Below are positions 7,824-16,666 of a DNA stretch of 64,000 nt, piece after piece; the first letter of the stretch is position 1; every line of letters begins with the position of its first letter. Location of the stretch: NCBI RefSeq assembly GCF_000613245.1, contig NZ_HG964938.1, positions 153,928 to 217,927 on the forward strand, in the 5' to 3' direction. The translations under genes were made by a program, and so were the position numbers. The stretch is from Mycobacterium asiaticum DSM 44297. GTDB taxonomy: Bacteria > Actinomycetota > Actinomycetes > Mycobacteriales > Mycobacteriaceae. The notes beneath the pieces are model-generated. The model saw nothing but the letters and a program-made list of their open reading frames with translations. It searched no databases and was not told the origin of the DNA.

Positions 7824-9145
7824 CGCCGGTGCACCACGATGCGCCCGCCGTCTTTGGGCGTGTAGGCGACCCCTCGGGAGTGCCGGCGCTCGCCGGGTGC
7901 GGTTGTCGGCTCAATGGTGAACTCGCGCAACACCGTACGTAACACCACGTCCATCTCCATGTTGGCAAACGCGGCACCAACGCACCGGCGGGTGCCGCCG
8001 CCGAACGGGATCCACGCGAACGCCGACGGCTTGCCGCCGAGGTAACGCTGCGGGTCGAAGCGCTCGGGATCGGCGAACACATCGGGGTTCTCGTGGATCT
8101 GCCCGATGTTGACGATGATCGAGTCGCCGCGTGGAATGACCCACTCGCCCAGCTGATAGGTCTCGGGGTACACGTGCCGTCCCGCCAGGTCGATCACGGT
8201 CCGCGCCCGCTGCACTTCCAGGATGGTCGCCTGGCGGAGTTCGCTGCCGCCGTTGTCGGCCTCTGCGACCAGGTCGGCCAATATCTCCGGGTGGCGGGTG
8301 ATCCGTTCGAATGCCCAGGCGAGCGTGGATGCCGTGGTCTCGTGGCCGGCCGCCAGCAACGCTAGCAGCTCGTCGCCGATGTCCTTGCGAGACATGACCG
8401 AACCGTCTTCGTAGCGACTGCGCAGCATCAGGGCCAGCACGTCGTTGCGGTCGGCGAAGTTGGGGTCCGAGCGCTCCAGGTCGATCAGGCGGTCAATCAC
8501 GCGGTCATAGTTCCGCCGAAATTCGACCAGCCTGCCCCACGGGCTGTACCGGCCGTACGTTCGTTTGGGCATCGGGACGGCGGCCAGGCGTGAGCCCAGC
8601 GTGACCCACGGCGGGATGATGCGGCGCAATTCGTCGAGCTCGGCGCCGTCGGCGCCGAAAACGGCACGCAGGATAGCGTTCAGGGTGATGTGCATCATCG
8701 ATGGCAACGTCGGAAACAATTGTCCCTGCGGCCAATTCGCGGTCTCCCGCAGCGTCTCTTCCTCGATGATGGCTTCGTAGTTCTTCATGCTCTTGCCGTG
8801 GAACGGCGGCGCGAGCAACCGCCGCCGCCGGCGGTGATCGTCACCCTCGAGGCCGAACACCGAACCCGAACCGAACATCCGGCTCAAGTTGGGCTGAATG
8901 TTGCCCAGCGCGTCGGGGCTGGTGGTGAAGACCTGCTTGGCCAGTTGCGGCTCACCGATCACCACCAGGCGACCGTACATCGGGATGTGCACCGTGAAAA
9001 CCGTCCCGTAGCGGTCGGCCAGCCGCCGCATCATCTGCCGGCGGAAGATCGAGAAACCCAAGCCCTGCAACAACTTCGGTATGCGCGCCCTAGGCGGCAG
9101 ATGGACCGTTGACAACGGCGGCGCGTCGGTGATGGCGTGGCTCAT
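7820..9145 (-). CDS. cyp138: Cytochrome P450, CYP138-like
   Basis: 441 aa. The haem loop FGGGTRRCVG places the axial Cys near residue 388, the I-helix carries AGHETT, and an ExxR-type motif (EVQR) precedes the meander. It is a soluble bacterial P450 needing external ferredoxin/reductase partners. It matches M. tuberculosis Rv0136 (cyp138) in position, lying between msrA and a divergent TetR. ATG 9145 (MSHAITDAPPL) is chosen; the frame runs on upstream into the regulator. Two identical operator-like palindromes sit in the divergent promoter, so TetR repression of this P450 is likely. Substrate unknown. Confidence 0.92.
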   Translation of the reverse strand: MSHAITDAPPLSTVHLPPRARIPKLLQGLGFSIFRRQMMRRLADRYGTVFTVHIPMYGRLVVIGEPQLAKQVFTTSPDALGNIQPNLSRMFGSGSVFGLEGDDHRRRRRLLAPPFHGKSMKNYEAIIEEETLRETANWPQGQLFPTLPSMMHITLNAILRAVFGADGAELDELRRIIPPWVTLGSRLAAVPMPKRTYGRYSPWGRLVEFRRNYDRVIDRLIDLERSDPNFADRNDVLALMLRSRYEDGSVMSRKDIGDELLALLAAGHETTASTLAWAFERITRHPEILADLVAEADNGGSELRQATILEVQRARTVIDLAGRHVYPETYQLGEWVIPRGDSIIVNIGQIHENPDVFADPERFDPQRYLGGKPSAFAWIPFGGGTRRCVGAAFANMEMDVVLRTVLREFTIEPTTAPGERRHSRGVAYTPKDGGRIVVHRR

Positions 9146-9186
9146 GGAGGTGTAACTCCCAACGTCAGACCCCCAACACGAGGGCT

Positions 9187-9235
9187 GGTACTGCGGTGTA
9201 CCAAGTGCTTTCCCCGTACGGTACTCTGTGGTACC
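9187..9235. promoter_or_regulatory. Duplicated GGTAC-N6-GTACC operator between cyp138 and its TetR
   Basis: Two 16-bp inverted repeats of identical design, GGTAC-N6-GTACC, occupy 9187-9202 and 9220-9235. Their starts are 33 bp apart, about three helical turns. The second lies within a perfect 14-bp palindrome, CTGTGGTACCACAG (9226-9239). They lie in the 126-bp divergent promoter of a P450 and a TetR gene, the classic place for an autoregulatory operator. Assignment to this TetR is inferred from position. Confidence 0.7.
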
Positions 9236-9271
9236 ACAGGCTGACAAGCGTTTGGCCGAAAGGAGCCGGTC

Positions 9272-9877
9272 GTGACGGCAATGGCGGGCGAGACGGTTTC
9301 GGCCGAGCCCGATCCGTTTCGGCGTCGCCTGCTGGACGGCCTGGACGCCTCGATCTGCGAGCGCGGATACCGCGCGACCACCGTCGCCGACATCGTCCGC
9401 CACGCGCGGACATCCAAGCGCACGTTCTACGACCGCTTCGTCAGCAAGGAAGAGTGCTTCCTGGAGTTGTTGCGGCTCGAGATCGACATCATGGCCGCCG
9501 ACATCCGCGACGCGGTCGACCCGGAGGCCGACTGGCAGGTGCAGATCCGCCAGGCGGTGGAAGGTTATGTCAGCAGTATCGAGTCGCGACCCGCGATCGC
9601 CCTGAGCTGGATTCGTGAGCTCCCGTACCTCGGCGACGTCGCCCGGCCCGTCCAGCGCCAGGGCCTGGATCTGCTGACCAACCTGCTGATCGACCTGAGC
9701 GGCAGCCCGGGTTTCCGGCGCGTCAACCTGCGGCCGCTGAGCGCCCCGTTGGCCGTGATCCTGCTGGGCGGTCTGCGGGAACTGGTCGCCTTGGCGGTCG
9801 AGGACGGCAGATCCGTCCGCGACATCGTCGAGCCCGCGGTGGATGCGGCCATCGCACTGCTCGGGCCGCGGGCCTAG
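9272..9877 (+). CDS. TetR family regulator divergent from cyp138
   Basis: 201 aa. The N-terminal TetR helix-turn-helix reads TTVADIVRHARTSKRTFYDRFVSKEECF (about residues 36-63), followed by an all-helical ligand domain. Start GTG 9272 has AGGAG seven bases upstream. It corresponds to M. tuberculosis Rv0135c by position. The duplicated palindrome in the 126-bp gap to cyp138 is its probable binding site, giving joint control of itself and the P450. Confidence 0.9.
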   Translation: MTAMAGETVSAEPDPFRRRLLDGLDASICERGYRATTVADIVRHARTSKRTFYDRFVSKEECFLELLRLEIDIMAADIRDAVDPEADWQVQIRQAVEGYVSSIESRPAIALSWIRELPYLGDVARPVQRQGLDLLTNLLIDLSGSPGFRRVNLRPLSAPLAVILLGGLRELVALAVEDGRSVRDIVEPAVDAAIALLGPRA

Positions 9878-9888
9878 GCTCGGTTGCC

Positions 9889-10101
9889 ATGCGCCTGTCT
9901 ACGCGAAACCAGCTCAAGGGAACCATCACCGAGATCGATCTCGGCAGCGTGATGGCAATCGTCAAAGTCCGCCTCGACGGCGGCGACCAGACCGTCACCT
10001 CCTCGATCACCAAGGACGCCGCGACCGAGCTCGGCCTGCAGGTCGGACAGTCGGCCACGGTGTTCATCAAGTCCACCGAAGTCACCATCGGCGTCGAATG
10101 A
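9889..10101 (+). CDS. TOBE (Mop-like) molybdopterin/molybdate-binding protein
   Basis: 70 aa comprising a single TOBE/Mop domain: STRNQLKGTITEIDLGSVMAIVKV, then an SITKDAATELGLQVGQ helix and the final VFIKSTEVTIGVE strand. Such molbindin-like proteins bind molybdate or, in ABC importers and regulators, related oxyanions. Its stop overlaps the ATG of the downstream alcohol dehydrogenase (ATGA), so the two are co-translated, although their functional link is unclear. Confidence 0.88.
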   Translation: MRLSTRNQLKGTITEIDLGSVMAIVKVRLDGGDQTVTSSITKDAATELGLQVGQSATVFIKSTEVTIGVE

Positions 10102-11150
10102 CCGTGGCACCGACCATGCGGGCGGAGCGCTTCTATGCCGACACCAAAAAGGTTGTGCTGGAAGATATCCCGATCCCCGAGCCCGGACCCGGTGAAGTTC
10201 TGGTCAAGGTCGCGTTCTGCGGGATCTGCCATTCGGACCTGAGCCTGCTCAACGGCACCTTCCCGGCCCAGACACCGGTGGTCACCCAGGGCCACGAAGC
10301 CTCAGGCACCATCGCCAAGCTCGGTCCCGACGTGACCGGTTGGGCCGAGGGCGACCGGGTGGTGGTGGCCGCGGGCCGCCCCTGCCTGCGTTGCCCGAAC
10401 TGCCGGCGCGGCGATGGGTCGAATTGCCTGCGCATCCAATTGATGGCGTTCGCGTACGACGGCGCGTGGGCCGAGTACACCGTGGCCCAGGCGGCGGGCC
10501 TGACCCGCGTGCCGGACAACGTGCCGCTGGAGCAGGCCGCGATCCTGGCCGACGCGGTGTCCACACCGTTCGGCGCCGTGGTGCGCACCGGCAAGGTGGC
10601 GGTGGGGGAATCGGTCGGGGTCTGGGGCGTCGGCGGTGTCGGCACCCATATCGTGCAACTGGCGCGGCTGGTCGGTGCGGTGCCGGTGATCGCGCTCGAC
10701 ATCAATCCCGCCGTGCTGGACCGGGCGCTCGAGATCGGCGCGGACTATGCGTTCGACACCCGCGACGGGGCGCTACAGGACAAGATCGCCGAGGTCACCG
10801 GCGGCCGGAAGCTGGACGTGGCATTCGATGCCGTCGGCCTCAAGGTCACCTTCGAGCAGGCGCTGGAATCCCTGACTTCCGGTGGGCGGTTGGTTGGAGT
10901 GGGCATGAGCGCTGAGTCACCGACGGTGGGGCCCACCGCGATGTTCGGACTGAGCCGCAAGCAGGCGCTGGGCCACCTCGGCTATCAGAACGTCGACATC
11001 GAAACCCTCGCAAAGCTGGTTTCGGCTGGCCGCCTTGATCTTTCGCGCTCCATCAGTGAGATCATCGCGCTGGAAGACATCCACGCCGGCATCGAGAAGC
11101 TGGAGCGCCAGGAAGGCAATCCGATCCGGATCCTGGTCCAGCCCGGCTAG
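10098..11150 (+). CDS. Zinc-dependent alcohol dehydrogenase (MDR family)
   Basis: 350 aa. Catalytic zinc ligands are visible in GICHSD and QGHE. The structural zinc lobe CLRCPNCRRGDGSNC has four Cys, and the cofactor motif GVWGVGGVGTHIVQLAR follows. It should oxidise alcohols or reduce aldehydes with NAD(P). ATG 10098 is fixed by the four-base overlap with the TOBE gene and by the MRAERFYADTKKVVLEDIPIPEPG family start. It converges with ephF and shares a CTAG at the stop codons. Confidence 0.93.
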   Translation: MTVAPTMRAERFYADTKKVVLEDIPIPEPGPGEVLVKVAFCGICHSDLSLLNGTFPAQTPVVTQGHEASGTIAKLGPDVTGWAEGDRVVVAAGRPCLRCPNCRRGDGSNCLRIQLMAFAYDGAWAEYTVAQAAGLTRVPDNVPLEQAAILADAVSTPFGAVVRTGKVAVGESVGVWGVGGVGTHIVQLARLVGAVPVIALDINPAVLDRALEIGADYAFDTRDGALQDKIAEVTGGRKLDVAFDAVGLKVTFEQALESLTSGGRLVGVGMSAESPTVGPTAMFGLSRKQALGHLGYQNVDIETLAKLVSAGRLDLSRSISEIIALEDIHAGIEKLERQEGNPIRILVQPG

Positions 11151-12031
11151 AGGCGCAGGAATGCCCGCAGCCGGTCCAGCACCAGATCGGGTCGCTGCCG
11201 CACGATCCAGTGCCCGACGCCCGGAACCAGCTCGACCTCGAAATCGGTGATGTGGTCGGCGTAGGAATCGCTCAGATCCGGTGTGATCACCGGGTCCTCG
11301 GTGCCGGTCAGCCAGCGCACCGGCACATCGACCCGGGCGTCGTCGTACTCGCCGCGCATCCAGCTCAGCATCTCTTTGGTCTGGAAGGACCGGTACCAAC
11401 GGGAGCCGGCCTCCGCGTGGCCTGGCTCTCGCATCCGATCGATGTAGAGCCGGATGTCGTCGTCGGGCAGATTGAACCCGCCGCCCACCCAGTTACCCAG
11501 GGCCCGTGCGAAGCGGGCGTTGGGGTCGCGCAGCAGGCGGGGACCTATGACCGGCAGCGAGATCGGAATCTGATACCACAGTCGCCAGATGTTGCGGACC
11601 GCCCCGAGGTCGCGCTTGACCCACGGCGCCACGGTGTTCATCCCAAAGAACCCGGTCACCTTCTCGGGATGGCGCAGCATCAGGATGAAGGCCACCGGGC
11701 CACCCCAGTCATGCGCGGCCAACCGCACCTGGGCGACGCCCAGGCTGTCCAGCACGGCCGCGAGGTCGTCGGCCATTTCGGCCTTCGTGTAGCTCGAGCG
11801 CGGCGCCGAGCTCCAGCCCGCGCCCCGCAGGTCGGGGCACAGCACGCGGTAGCCGTCGGCGGCCAGTGGGCCGATCAGCTCGTGCCACTCCCACCAGTTC
11901 TCCGGGAAGCCGTGCACCAGCATCACCGCCGGCCCATCGGCCGGTCCGGCGTCGGCGACGTGGATCGTGACGCCCCCGCCTACATCGACATACCGGTGTT
12001 CGACGCCTTCGAGTGTGGGCAGAGTACTCAT
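11147..12031 (-). CDS. ephF: Alpha/beta-fold epoxide hydrolase EphF-like
   Basis: 294 aa. The oxyanion-hole motif HGFPENWWEWHE, the nucleophile elbow AHDWGGP (Asp nucleophile) and the late GVGHW (catalytic His) define an epoxide hydrolase of the alpha/beta hydrolase superfamily. Position next to cyp138 and its TetR matches M. tuberculosis ephF (Rv0134). It would hydrate epoxides of lipids or xenobiotics to diols. The ribosome binding site before ATG 12031 is weak. A sulfotransferase lies 17 bp upstream in the same direction, so the two are probably co-transcribed. Confidence 0.88.
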   Translation of the reverse strand: MSTLPTLEGVEHRYVDVGGGVTIHVADAGPADGPAVMLVHGFPENWWEWHELIGPLAADGYRVLCPDLRGAGWSSAPRSSYTKAEMADDLAAVLDSLGVAQVRLAAHDWGGPVAFILMLRHPEKVTGFFGMNTVAPWVKRDLGAVRNIWRLWYQIPISLPVIGPRLLRDPNARFARALGNWVGGGFNLPDDDIRLYIDRMREPGHAEAGSRWYRSFQTKEMLSWMRGEYDDARVDVPVRWLTGTEDPVITPDLSDSYADHITDFEVELVPGVGHWIVRQRPDLVLDRLRAFLRL

Positions 12032-12048
12032 GAATTGAAAACGTAGTC

Positions 12049-13284
12049 CTAGCGCAGGAACCGTTCGACATAGGGCGCGAAGCGGTCGCGCAGATCGGCT
12101 TCGTCCAGCCCGAACATCTCGAAGGACGTTTCGACGCTGCCGAGCCGGCCCCGCCGATGGCCCGCGAGGTAATCGGTGACCGCGGCCCGGGCCGCATCCG
12201 TGAACGGCTCCCCGGCCAGGGCGTAGACCCGCTCGGCGACGCCGAGCTCGTCGGCCATGAAGTCGTCGAAACGAATGTCGATCGAGCGGTCCGGGCCGAT
12301 CGTGTCCCGGTCGCGGACCAGTGCGTTGAGCATCTGCTCGAGGCGGTCGATCCAGTACCCGGCGATCTGCCGCACCGGCACCGGTGACCGGTGCATGCGC
12401 GCGGAGTAGGTGATCATCGCGATCATCGACAACGCCACCGGCACCGGATCGCGGTGGGTGAATACGACGATGCCGTCTTCGAACACGCGATCAAGGACGG
12501 GCACCTGCTCAAGGTGCTGGGGCGACTTGAGCAGCCAGCGCTCACCGCCCCGGAGGAACTGCATGGCCTTCAGTTGCGTTGCCAGGTATTCGTAGTGCGG
12601 CGTCTGATCGTGGGATTGGTAGTAGTCACGCCAACGCGGGACATGGGCGAGCGTCTCGAACAGCATGGTGGAGAAGTCGTTGGCCAGCAACTGGATCTCT
12701 TCGTGCACGTGATCGGTGGTCATCTCGTGCATCAGCGCGAAATGTGGCATCACCAGGTTGATCACGCTGATCGCCACGTCCATTCGGGTCCGGCGCGGAT
12801 CCGGTTCCTGACCGGCTTCGGCGGGCAGCGGGAAGGGCTCGTTGCTCTCCCAGTACGGCATGGTGCGGAAGGTCGGCGGAGCCGCCAGCAGGTTGTGCAG
12901 ATGGGTGGTGCCGGTGCGGGGCAGCCCCGCGATGACGACCGGCGAGCGCAGCTTGATGTCGTTGATCTCGGGGTGCCGGCTCAACAGGTCGGTCAGCAGC
13001 AGGCGGTTCTTGAGCAACTGCAGCAGTTGGCCGTAGAAATTGACCACGCCGGCCCCGTGCACGTCGTCGATCTCCCTTAGCGCCGCCAGGTAGACGTCGA
13101 GTCGTTCCCGGTAGTCGTCGGGACCGAAATCGTGCAGGCCGGTCTCGGCACTGGCCTTAACGTGCAGCGCCTCGGCGTCCAGCGGGCAGTCCGGCGCCAG
13201 ACCGGCCATCATGTCCAGGACCGGCTGGGCCTCGGCGCTGAACCGGGGCGTGGCGAGGTCATCTAGTCGCGAGGTAGCTGTCAT
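12049..13284 (-). CDS. Sulfotransferase family protein
   Basis: 411 aa. The 5'-phosphosulfate loop VVIAGLPRTGTTHLHNLLA lies at about residues 116-134, and the 3'-phosphate segment (VFTHRDPVPVALSM) follows, so PAPS-dependent sulfation of a lipid or alcohol is expected. This is the mycobacterial Stf-like family with an alpha-helical N-terminal extension. ATG 13284 is close to the divergent TetR gene. Co-directional with ephF 17 bp downstream. Confidence 0.88.
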   Translation of the reverse strand: MTATSRLDDLATPRFSAEAQPVLDMMAGLAPDCPLDAEALHVKASAETGLHDFGPDDYRERLDVYLAALREIDDVHGAGVVNFYGQLLQLLKNRLLLTDLLSRHPEINDIKLRSPVVIAGLPRTGTTHLHNLLAAPPTFRTMPYWESNEPFPLPAEAGQEPDPRRTRMDVAISVINLVMPHFALMHEMTTDHVHEEIQLLANDFSTMLFETLAHVPRWRDYYQSHDQTPHYEYLATQLKAMQFLRGGERWLLKSPQHLEQVPVLDRVFEDGIVVFTHRDPVPVALSMIAMITYSARMHRSPVPVRQIAGYWIDRLEQMLNALVRDRDTIGPDRSIDIRFDDFMADELGVAERVYALAGEPFTDAARAAVTDYLAGHRRGRLGSVETSFEMFGLDEADLRDRFAPYVERFLR

Positions 13285-13312
13285 GCCGACTTATGTTACT
13301 CTGAGTTTCGTA

Positions 13313-13888
13313 ATGTTAGTAGACTTCGGCCGCCCTCGCGATCCGCGAATCGACGCCGCGGTGCTGGCCGCCACGGTGGAGTTGCTCGCCGAGAACGGGT
13401 ATGCGCGGCTTGCGGTTTCGGCCATCGCCGAACGGGCCGGCACGTCCAAGCCGGCGATCTACCGGCGCTGGCCCAGTAAGGCACACCTCGTCCATGAGGC
13501 GGTGTTCCCGATCGGCGCCGCGACGGAAATACCGGATACCGGCTCGCTACGTGAGGACCTGCGCGAAATGGTCTGTCGCGCAATGGCTGTGCTGACCACG
13601 CCGGCCGCCCGGGCCGCGCTGCCGGGGCTGATCGGCGAGATGGCCGCCGATCCCAGCCTGCATTCGGCGCTGCTGCAACGGTTCTCCGGCCTGATCGGTG
13701 GCACGCTGGCCGCGTGGCTCGACGAGGCCGCCGCGCGCGGCGACGTCCGTGCCGACGTGACCGCGGCCGAACTGGCCGACGCGGTCGCCGGGGTCATCCT
13801 GCTGGCTCTGCTCACCCGTCCGAACGGCCTCGACGACGTCTGGATCGATCGCACCACCACGTTGCTCCTGAAAGGAATCAGCGCATGA
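13313..13888 (+). CDS. TetR family regulator
   Basis: 191 aa. The DNA-binding domain reads LAVSAIAERAGTSKPAIYRRWPSKAHLV, followed by a ligand domain. ATG 13313 (MLVDFGRPRDPRIDAAVL) is preferred; an ATG at 13283 would overlap the sulfotransferase start. The stop overlaps the ATG of the DUF1214 gene (ATGA), so both are one operon. A TTAC-N10-GTAA inverted repeat at 13295-13312 sits directly before the start and is a candidate operator that would also cover the sulfotransferase promoter. Confidence 0.88.
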   Translation: MLVDFGRPRDPRIDAAVLAATVELLAENGYARLAVSAIAERAGTSKPAIYRRWPSKAHLVHEAVFPIGAATEIPDTGSLREDLREMVCRAMAVLTTPAARAALPGLIGEMAADPSLHSALLQRFSGLIGGTLAAWLDEAAARGDVRADVTAAELADAVAGVILLALLTRPNGLDDVWIDRTTTLLLKGISA

Positions 13889-14997
13889 CGCACGAATCGA
13901 CGACCGCGTGGCGGGAGTTGTTGACCGCCCTGGGCGACCTCGACCGGTCCTTCCTCGAGGGGGACCGCGCGGTCACCGACGAGCGACACGTGGCCGACGG
14001 CTACCGCATGCTCGCCGCCACCCTTGGGGTTGCGTTCGACAGCTACCTGTTCACCGAGCCCGGCCGCCCGCAGTTCGTGGCCGTCAACACGCCCTTCCGG
14101 CGCGACCGCCGATGGGGCGGCGATAACACCGACGCGTACTACTACATGTGCCCGGTCGACCCTCACCGCCGCTACCGCATCAGCGGCAATAGGGGTGACA
14201 GCGTGTACTTTTCGGTCACCGCGTACAACGAGCCCTCGCCCGGGGCGTGGTCGGACCGGGTGGTGGCGATCGTGCGCGACACCGATCTCGACATCGACGC
14301 CGATGGCAACTTCTCGTTCGAGTTCCCGCCGACGCCGGACGCGGCTGCCCTGATGACCCGGGACTACCAGGCCGACCCGCTGACCGGTCGCCCCGTCGTC
14401 TGGAACATCGAGGCGCTCGATGAACCCGACCCGATCGCGCACGGGGACATCGAAACCGCCGACCGACTACGGGCGGCGACCACCTGGTTACGCACCATGT
14501 TCGCGATCGTGCCGCTTCCGGTCGGCAGCCGGGCCGACGAGCAGCATTCGCTGGGGCACGAAGTCGCCCACACCGCAAACCAGTTCGCCGAGCCCTACCA
14601 GGTTCCCGACGCCAACTTTGGCTGGTCGGCCCGCGACGCCTGCTACGCCTACGGAAGTTTCGTGCTGGACGACGATGAGGCGCTGGTGATCACGCACCGG
14701 CCACCGACGTGCCGGTTCTGGAACATGGTGGTGTGGAATCAGTTCATGGCGACCTACGGCCCTGCGGAAGGTCCCGACGCCCGTTGTTCGGTCAACGGGC
14801 ACAGCGCGGTGCCCAACGCTGACGGTTCGGTGACGATCGTGTTGTCCCGAATCAGGACCGATCATCCCAATTGGCTTACCACGCTTGGCTATCCGCGCGG
14901 GAATCTCGCGTTCCGGTGGTTCCTCGCGGACGGCGTGCCGGCGCGTCCGCAGGTCGAACTCGTCAAGGTTTCCGACGCTCCGACTACGGCGCTTTAG
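13885..14997 (+). CDS. DUF1214 domain-containing protein
   Basis: 370 aa. The body contains the DUF1214-type pattern (YRISGNRGDSVYFSVTAYN, then CRFWNMVVWNQFMATY and a TDHPNWLTTLGYPRGNLAFRW tail). Members are widespread beside lipid and steroid genes in mycobacteria but have no established reaction. No signal peptide or membrane helix is visible. The ATG overlaps the TetR stop, so expression is coupled to that regulator. It converges with the LLM gene with a 4-bp overlap. Confidence 0.8.
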   Translation: MTHESTTAWRELLTALGDLDRSFLEGDRAVTDERHVADGYRMLAATLGVAFDSYLFTEPGRPQFVAVNTPFRRDRRWGGDNTDAYYYMCPVDPHRRYRISGNRGDSVYFSVTAYNEPSPGAWSDRVVAIVRDTDLDIDADGNFSFEFPPTPDAAALMTRDYQADPLTGRPVVWNIEALDEPDPIAHGDIETADRLRAATTWLRTMFAIVPLPVGSRADEQHSLGHEVAHTANQFAEPYQVPDANFGWSARDACYAYGSFVLDDDEALVITHRPPTCRFWNMVVWNQFMATYGPAEGPDARCSVNGHSAVPNADGSVTIVLSRIRTDHPNWLTTLGYPRGNLAFRWFLADGVPARPQVELVKVSDAPTTAL

Positions 14998-16040
14998 GTT
15001 TCGCGGACCAGCTCGATGGCACGGCCCAGTGTGGAGAGTTTGGCATCGAGCGTCTCCCCCGCCGGATAGAGCCGGACGGTGTCCACACCCGCGTCGCGCC
15101 AGACCGCCAGTCGGGTACGGATCCGTTCTTCGGTGCCGATCAGCGTGGTGGCCAGCACCATGTCGTCGGTGACCAGGGCGGTCGCCCCGGCCCGGTCGCC
15201 GGCCTGCCAGCGTTCCCGCACCGCCGCCGCGGTTTCGCTCCACCCCTGCCGGCTATAGGCCTGGTTGTAGTAGTTCGTGCTGGCTGACCCCATGCCGCCG
15301 AGGCTGAACGCGAGTTCCGCCTTGCGTGCGGCGACCATGTCACGCAATGCGTCTTCGTCGGGCGCAAAAGCGACTTCGGCGCCTTGGCAGATGTCGATGT
15401 CGGCGCGACGGCGACCCGCGGACGCCAGGCCTTTGTCGAGGTGCGCGAAGTAGGCGTCGTCGGCGCCTTCGGGTACGAAGCTGGTGCCCAGCCAGCCGTC
15501 GGCGATCCTTCCGGTCAGCCGCAACATCGCGGGCGACAGGGTGGCCAGGTAGATCGGGATAGGGTGTTGCGGACGAGTCGACAACCGCATCGGCTTTCCG
15601 TCCCCGCCCGGGCGCGGAATCTGAACTTCCTTGCCGGAGTAGGAGATTTTGCCACCCTCGAAGGCCTGCCGGATGACCTCGACGGTTTCGGTGACCCGGG
15701 CCAGCGGGCGTGCGAACGCGACGCCGTGCAGACCCTCGATCACCTGCGGTCCCGACGCGCCCAGGCCCAGCAGGAATCGGCCGCCGGAGAGGTTGGACAG
15801 CGTGATCGCGGTCTGGGCGATGAGCACCGCAGAGCGGGTGCCAACCTGAATGACCCCGGAGCCCAGCAACATCCGATCGGTTCGCGCCGCGAGGTATCCC
15901 AGCGCCGACGGCGCGTCGGCGCCCCACGCCTCGGCCACCCAGCAGACGTCGAGGCCGAGGCGCTCAGCCTCGACCACGAAGTCGGCCGTCTGATTTGCAT
16001 TCGGGCCCGCGGAGAGTTCGACGGTCGTGGCGGTCCGCAT
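14994..16040 (-). CDS. LLM class (F420-dependent type) oxidoreductase
   Basis: About 348 aa with a luciferase-like TIM barrel: an AERLGLDVCWVAEAWGADA N-terminal motif, the GSGVIQVGTRSAVLIAQTA segment and GGRFLLGLGASGPQVIEGLHG. These patterns match mycobacterial F420-dependent oxidoreductases of the MSMEG/Rv LLM families. Substrate unknown. The ATG at 16040 shares its A with the stop of the upstream SRPBCC gene (TGATG); a GTG one codon earlier is possible. Confidence 0.87.
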   Translation of the reverse strand: MRTATTVELSAGPNANQTADFVVEAERLGLDVCWVAEAWGADAPSALGYLAARTDRMLLGSGVIQVGTRSAVLIAQTAITLSNLSGGRFLLGLGASGPQVIEGLHGVAFARPLARVTETVEVIRQAFEGGKISYSGKEVQIPRPGGDGKPMRLSTRPQHPIPIYLATLSPAMLRLTGRIADGWLGTSFVPEGADDAYFAHLDKGLASAGRRRADIDICQGAEVAFAPDEDALRDMVAARKAELAFSLGGMGSASTNYYNQAYSRQGWSETAAAVRERWQAGDRAGATALVTDDMVLATTLIGTEERIRTRLAVWRDAGVDTVRLYPAGETLDAKLSTLGRAIELVRET

Positions 16041-16555
16041 CACCGCACCCCGTGTTCGGCCAACCTCTTGATCGCAGCCAGCGTCTTATCGATCGCGGCC
16101 TCGAACTCCCGTAGTCGCACGAACACGATCTTCTGCTCCTTGTCGGGCATGGCGTCGATGGCGCTGGACAACCCGGACCGGCCCGGGCCTAGCTGCGTCC
16201 AGAACGACAGCGCGGTGCCGCCGTCCCGAGGCGTCAGACGAAACCGCCAGATCGCCGACGGGGTATCGGGTTCGCCTACCGCCCAGGCGAATTCGTGTGG
16301 CTCGTCGCAGGCGATGATCTGTGAGGTGGTGCTCCAGCGGCCAAATGCGTCGTGCTCGTTGTGCCCGACGAAGCGGGATCCGAGCCGGGGACCGGTGGCA
16401 CCGTCGAGCCACTCGACGGCCAGCAGCTCGTTGCTGAGGGTCGGCATCAGCTCGATATCAGAGATCAGATCCCAGACTCGGTGCTGGTCGGCATCGACCC
16501 ACGTCACACCTTCCACTGTCGGGGTGTCCGAATAGCGTGCGCCGGTCCATTGCAC
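16040..16555 (-). CDS. SRPBCC family (START-like) protein
   Basis: 171 aa of the SRPBCC/polyketide-cyclase fold: WTGARYSDTPTVEGVTWVDAD, RVWDLISDIELMPTLSNELLAVEWLDG, then GSRFVGHNEH. Such proteins bind hydrophobic ligands in a central cavity. The frame extends to 16621, but that stretch falls inside a 25-bp-stem hairpin, so GTG 16555 just before QWTGARY is chosen. The stop overlaps the following LLM gene, suggesting the two act on one substrate. Confidence 0.8.
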   Translation of the reverse strand: MQWTGARYSDTPTVEGVTWVDADQHRVWDLISDIELMPTLSNELLAVEWLDGATGPRLGSRFVGHNEHDAFGRWSTTSQIIACDEPHEFAWAVGEPDTPSAIWRFRLTPRDGGTALSFWTQLGPGRSGLSSAIDAMPDKEQKIVFVRLREFEAAIDKTLAAIKRLAEHGVR

Positions 16556-16576
16556 CAAGCCATTGTCCACCCAATG

Positions 16577-16645
16577 TGGCGCCGAGGCTGCGTCCAGGGT
16601 GACCCGATGTCGAAGTGACACACCCTGGACGCAGTCTCGGCGCCA
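16577..16645. repeat. Long inverted repeat (25-bp stem, 19-nt loop)
   Basis: Arms 16577-16601 and 16621-16645 are reverse complements over 25 bases with one G/T mismatch (16587/16635). The 19-nt loop is 16602-16620. It starts 22 bp after the desaturase stop codon in the direction of transcription and ends shortly before the SRPBCC start. No T-tract follows. It may be a U-less terminator, an RNA-stabilising or processing element, or a mobile palindromic repeat. Confidence 0.75.
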
Positions 16646-16666
16646 TCGGCCGAGCCGCGTCGGTGA

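Noticed and set aside
16556..16621. N-terminal extension of the SRPBCC protein to 16621
   Set aside because: The extension lies within the long inverted repeat and does not fit the family start; GTG 16555 precedes the conserved WTGARY.
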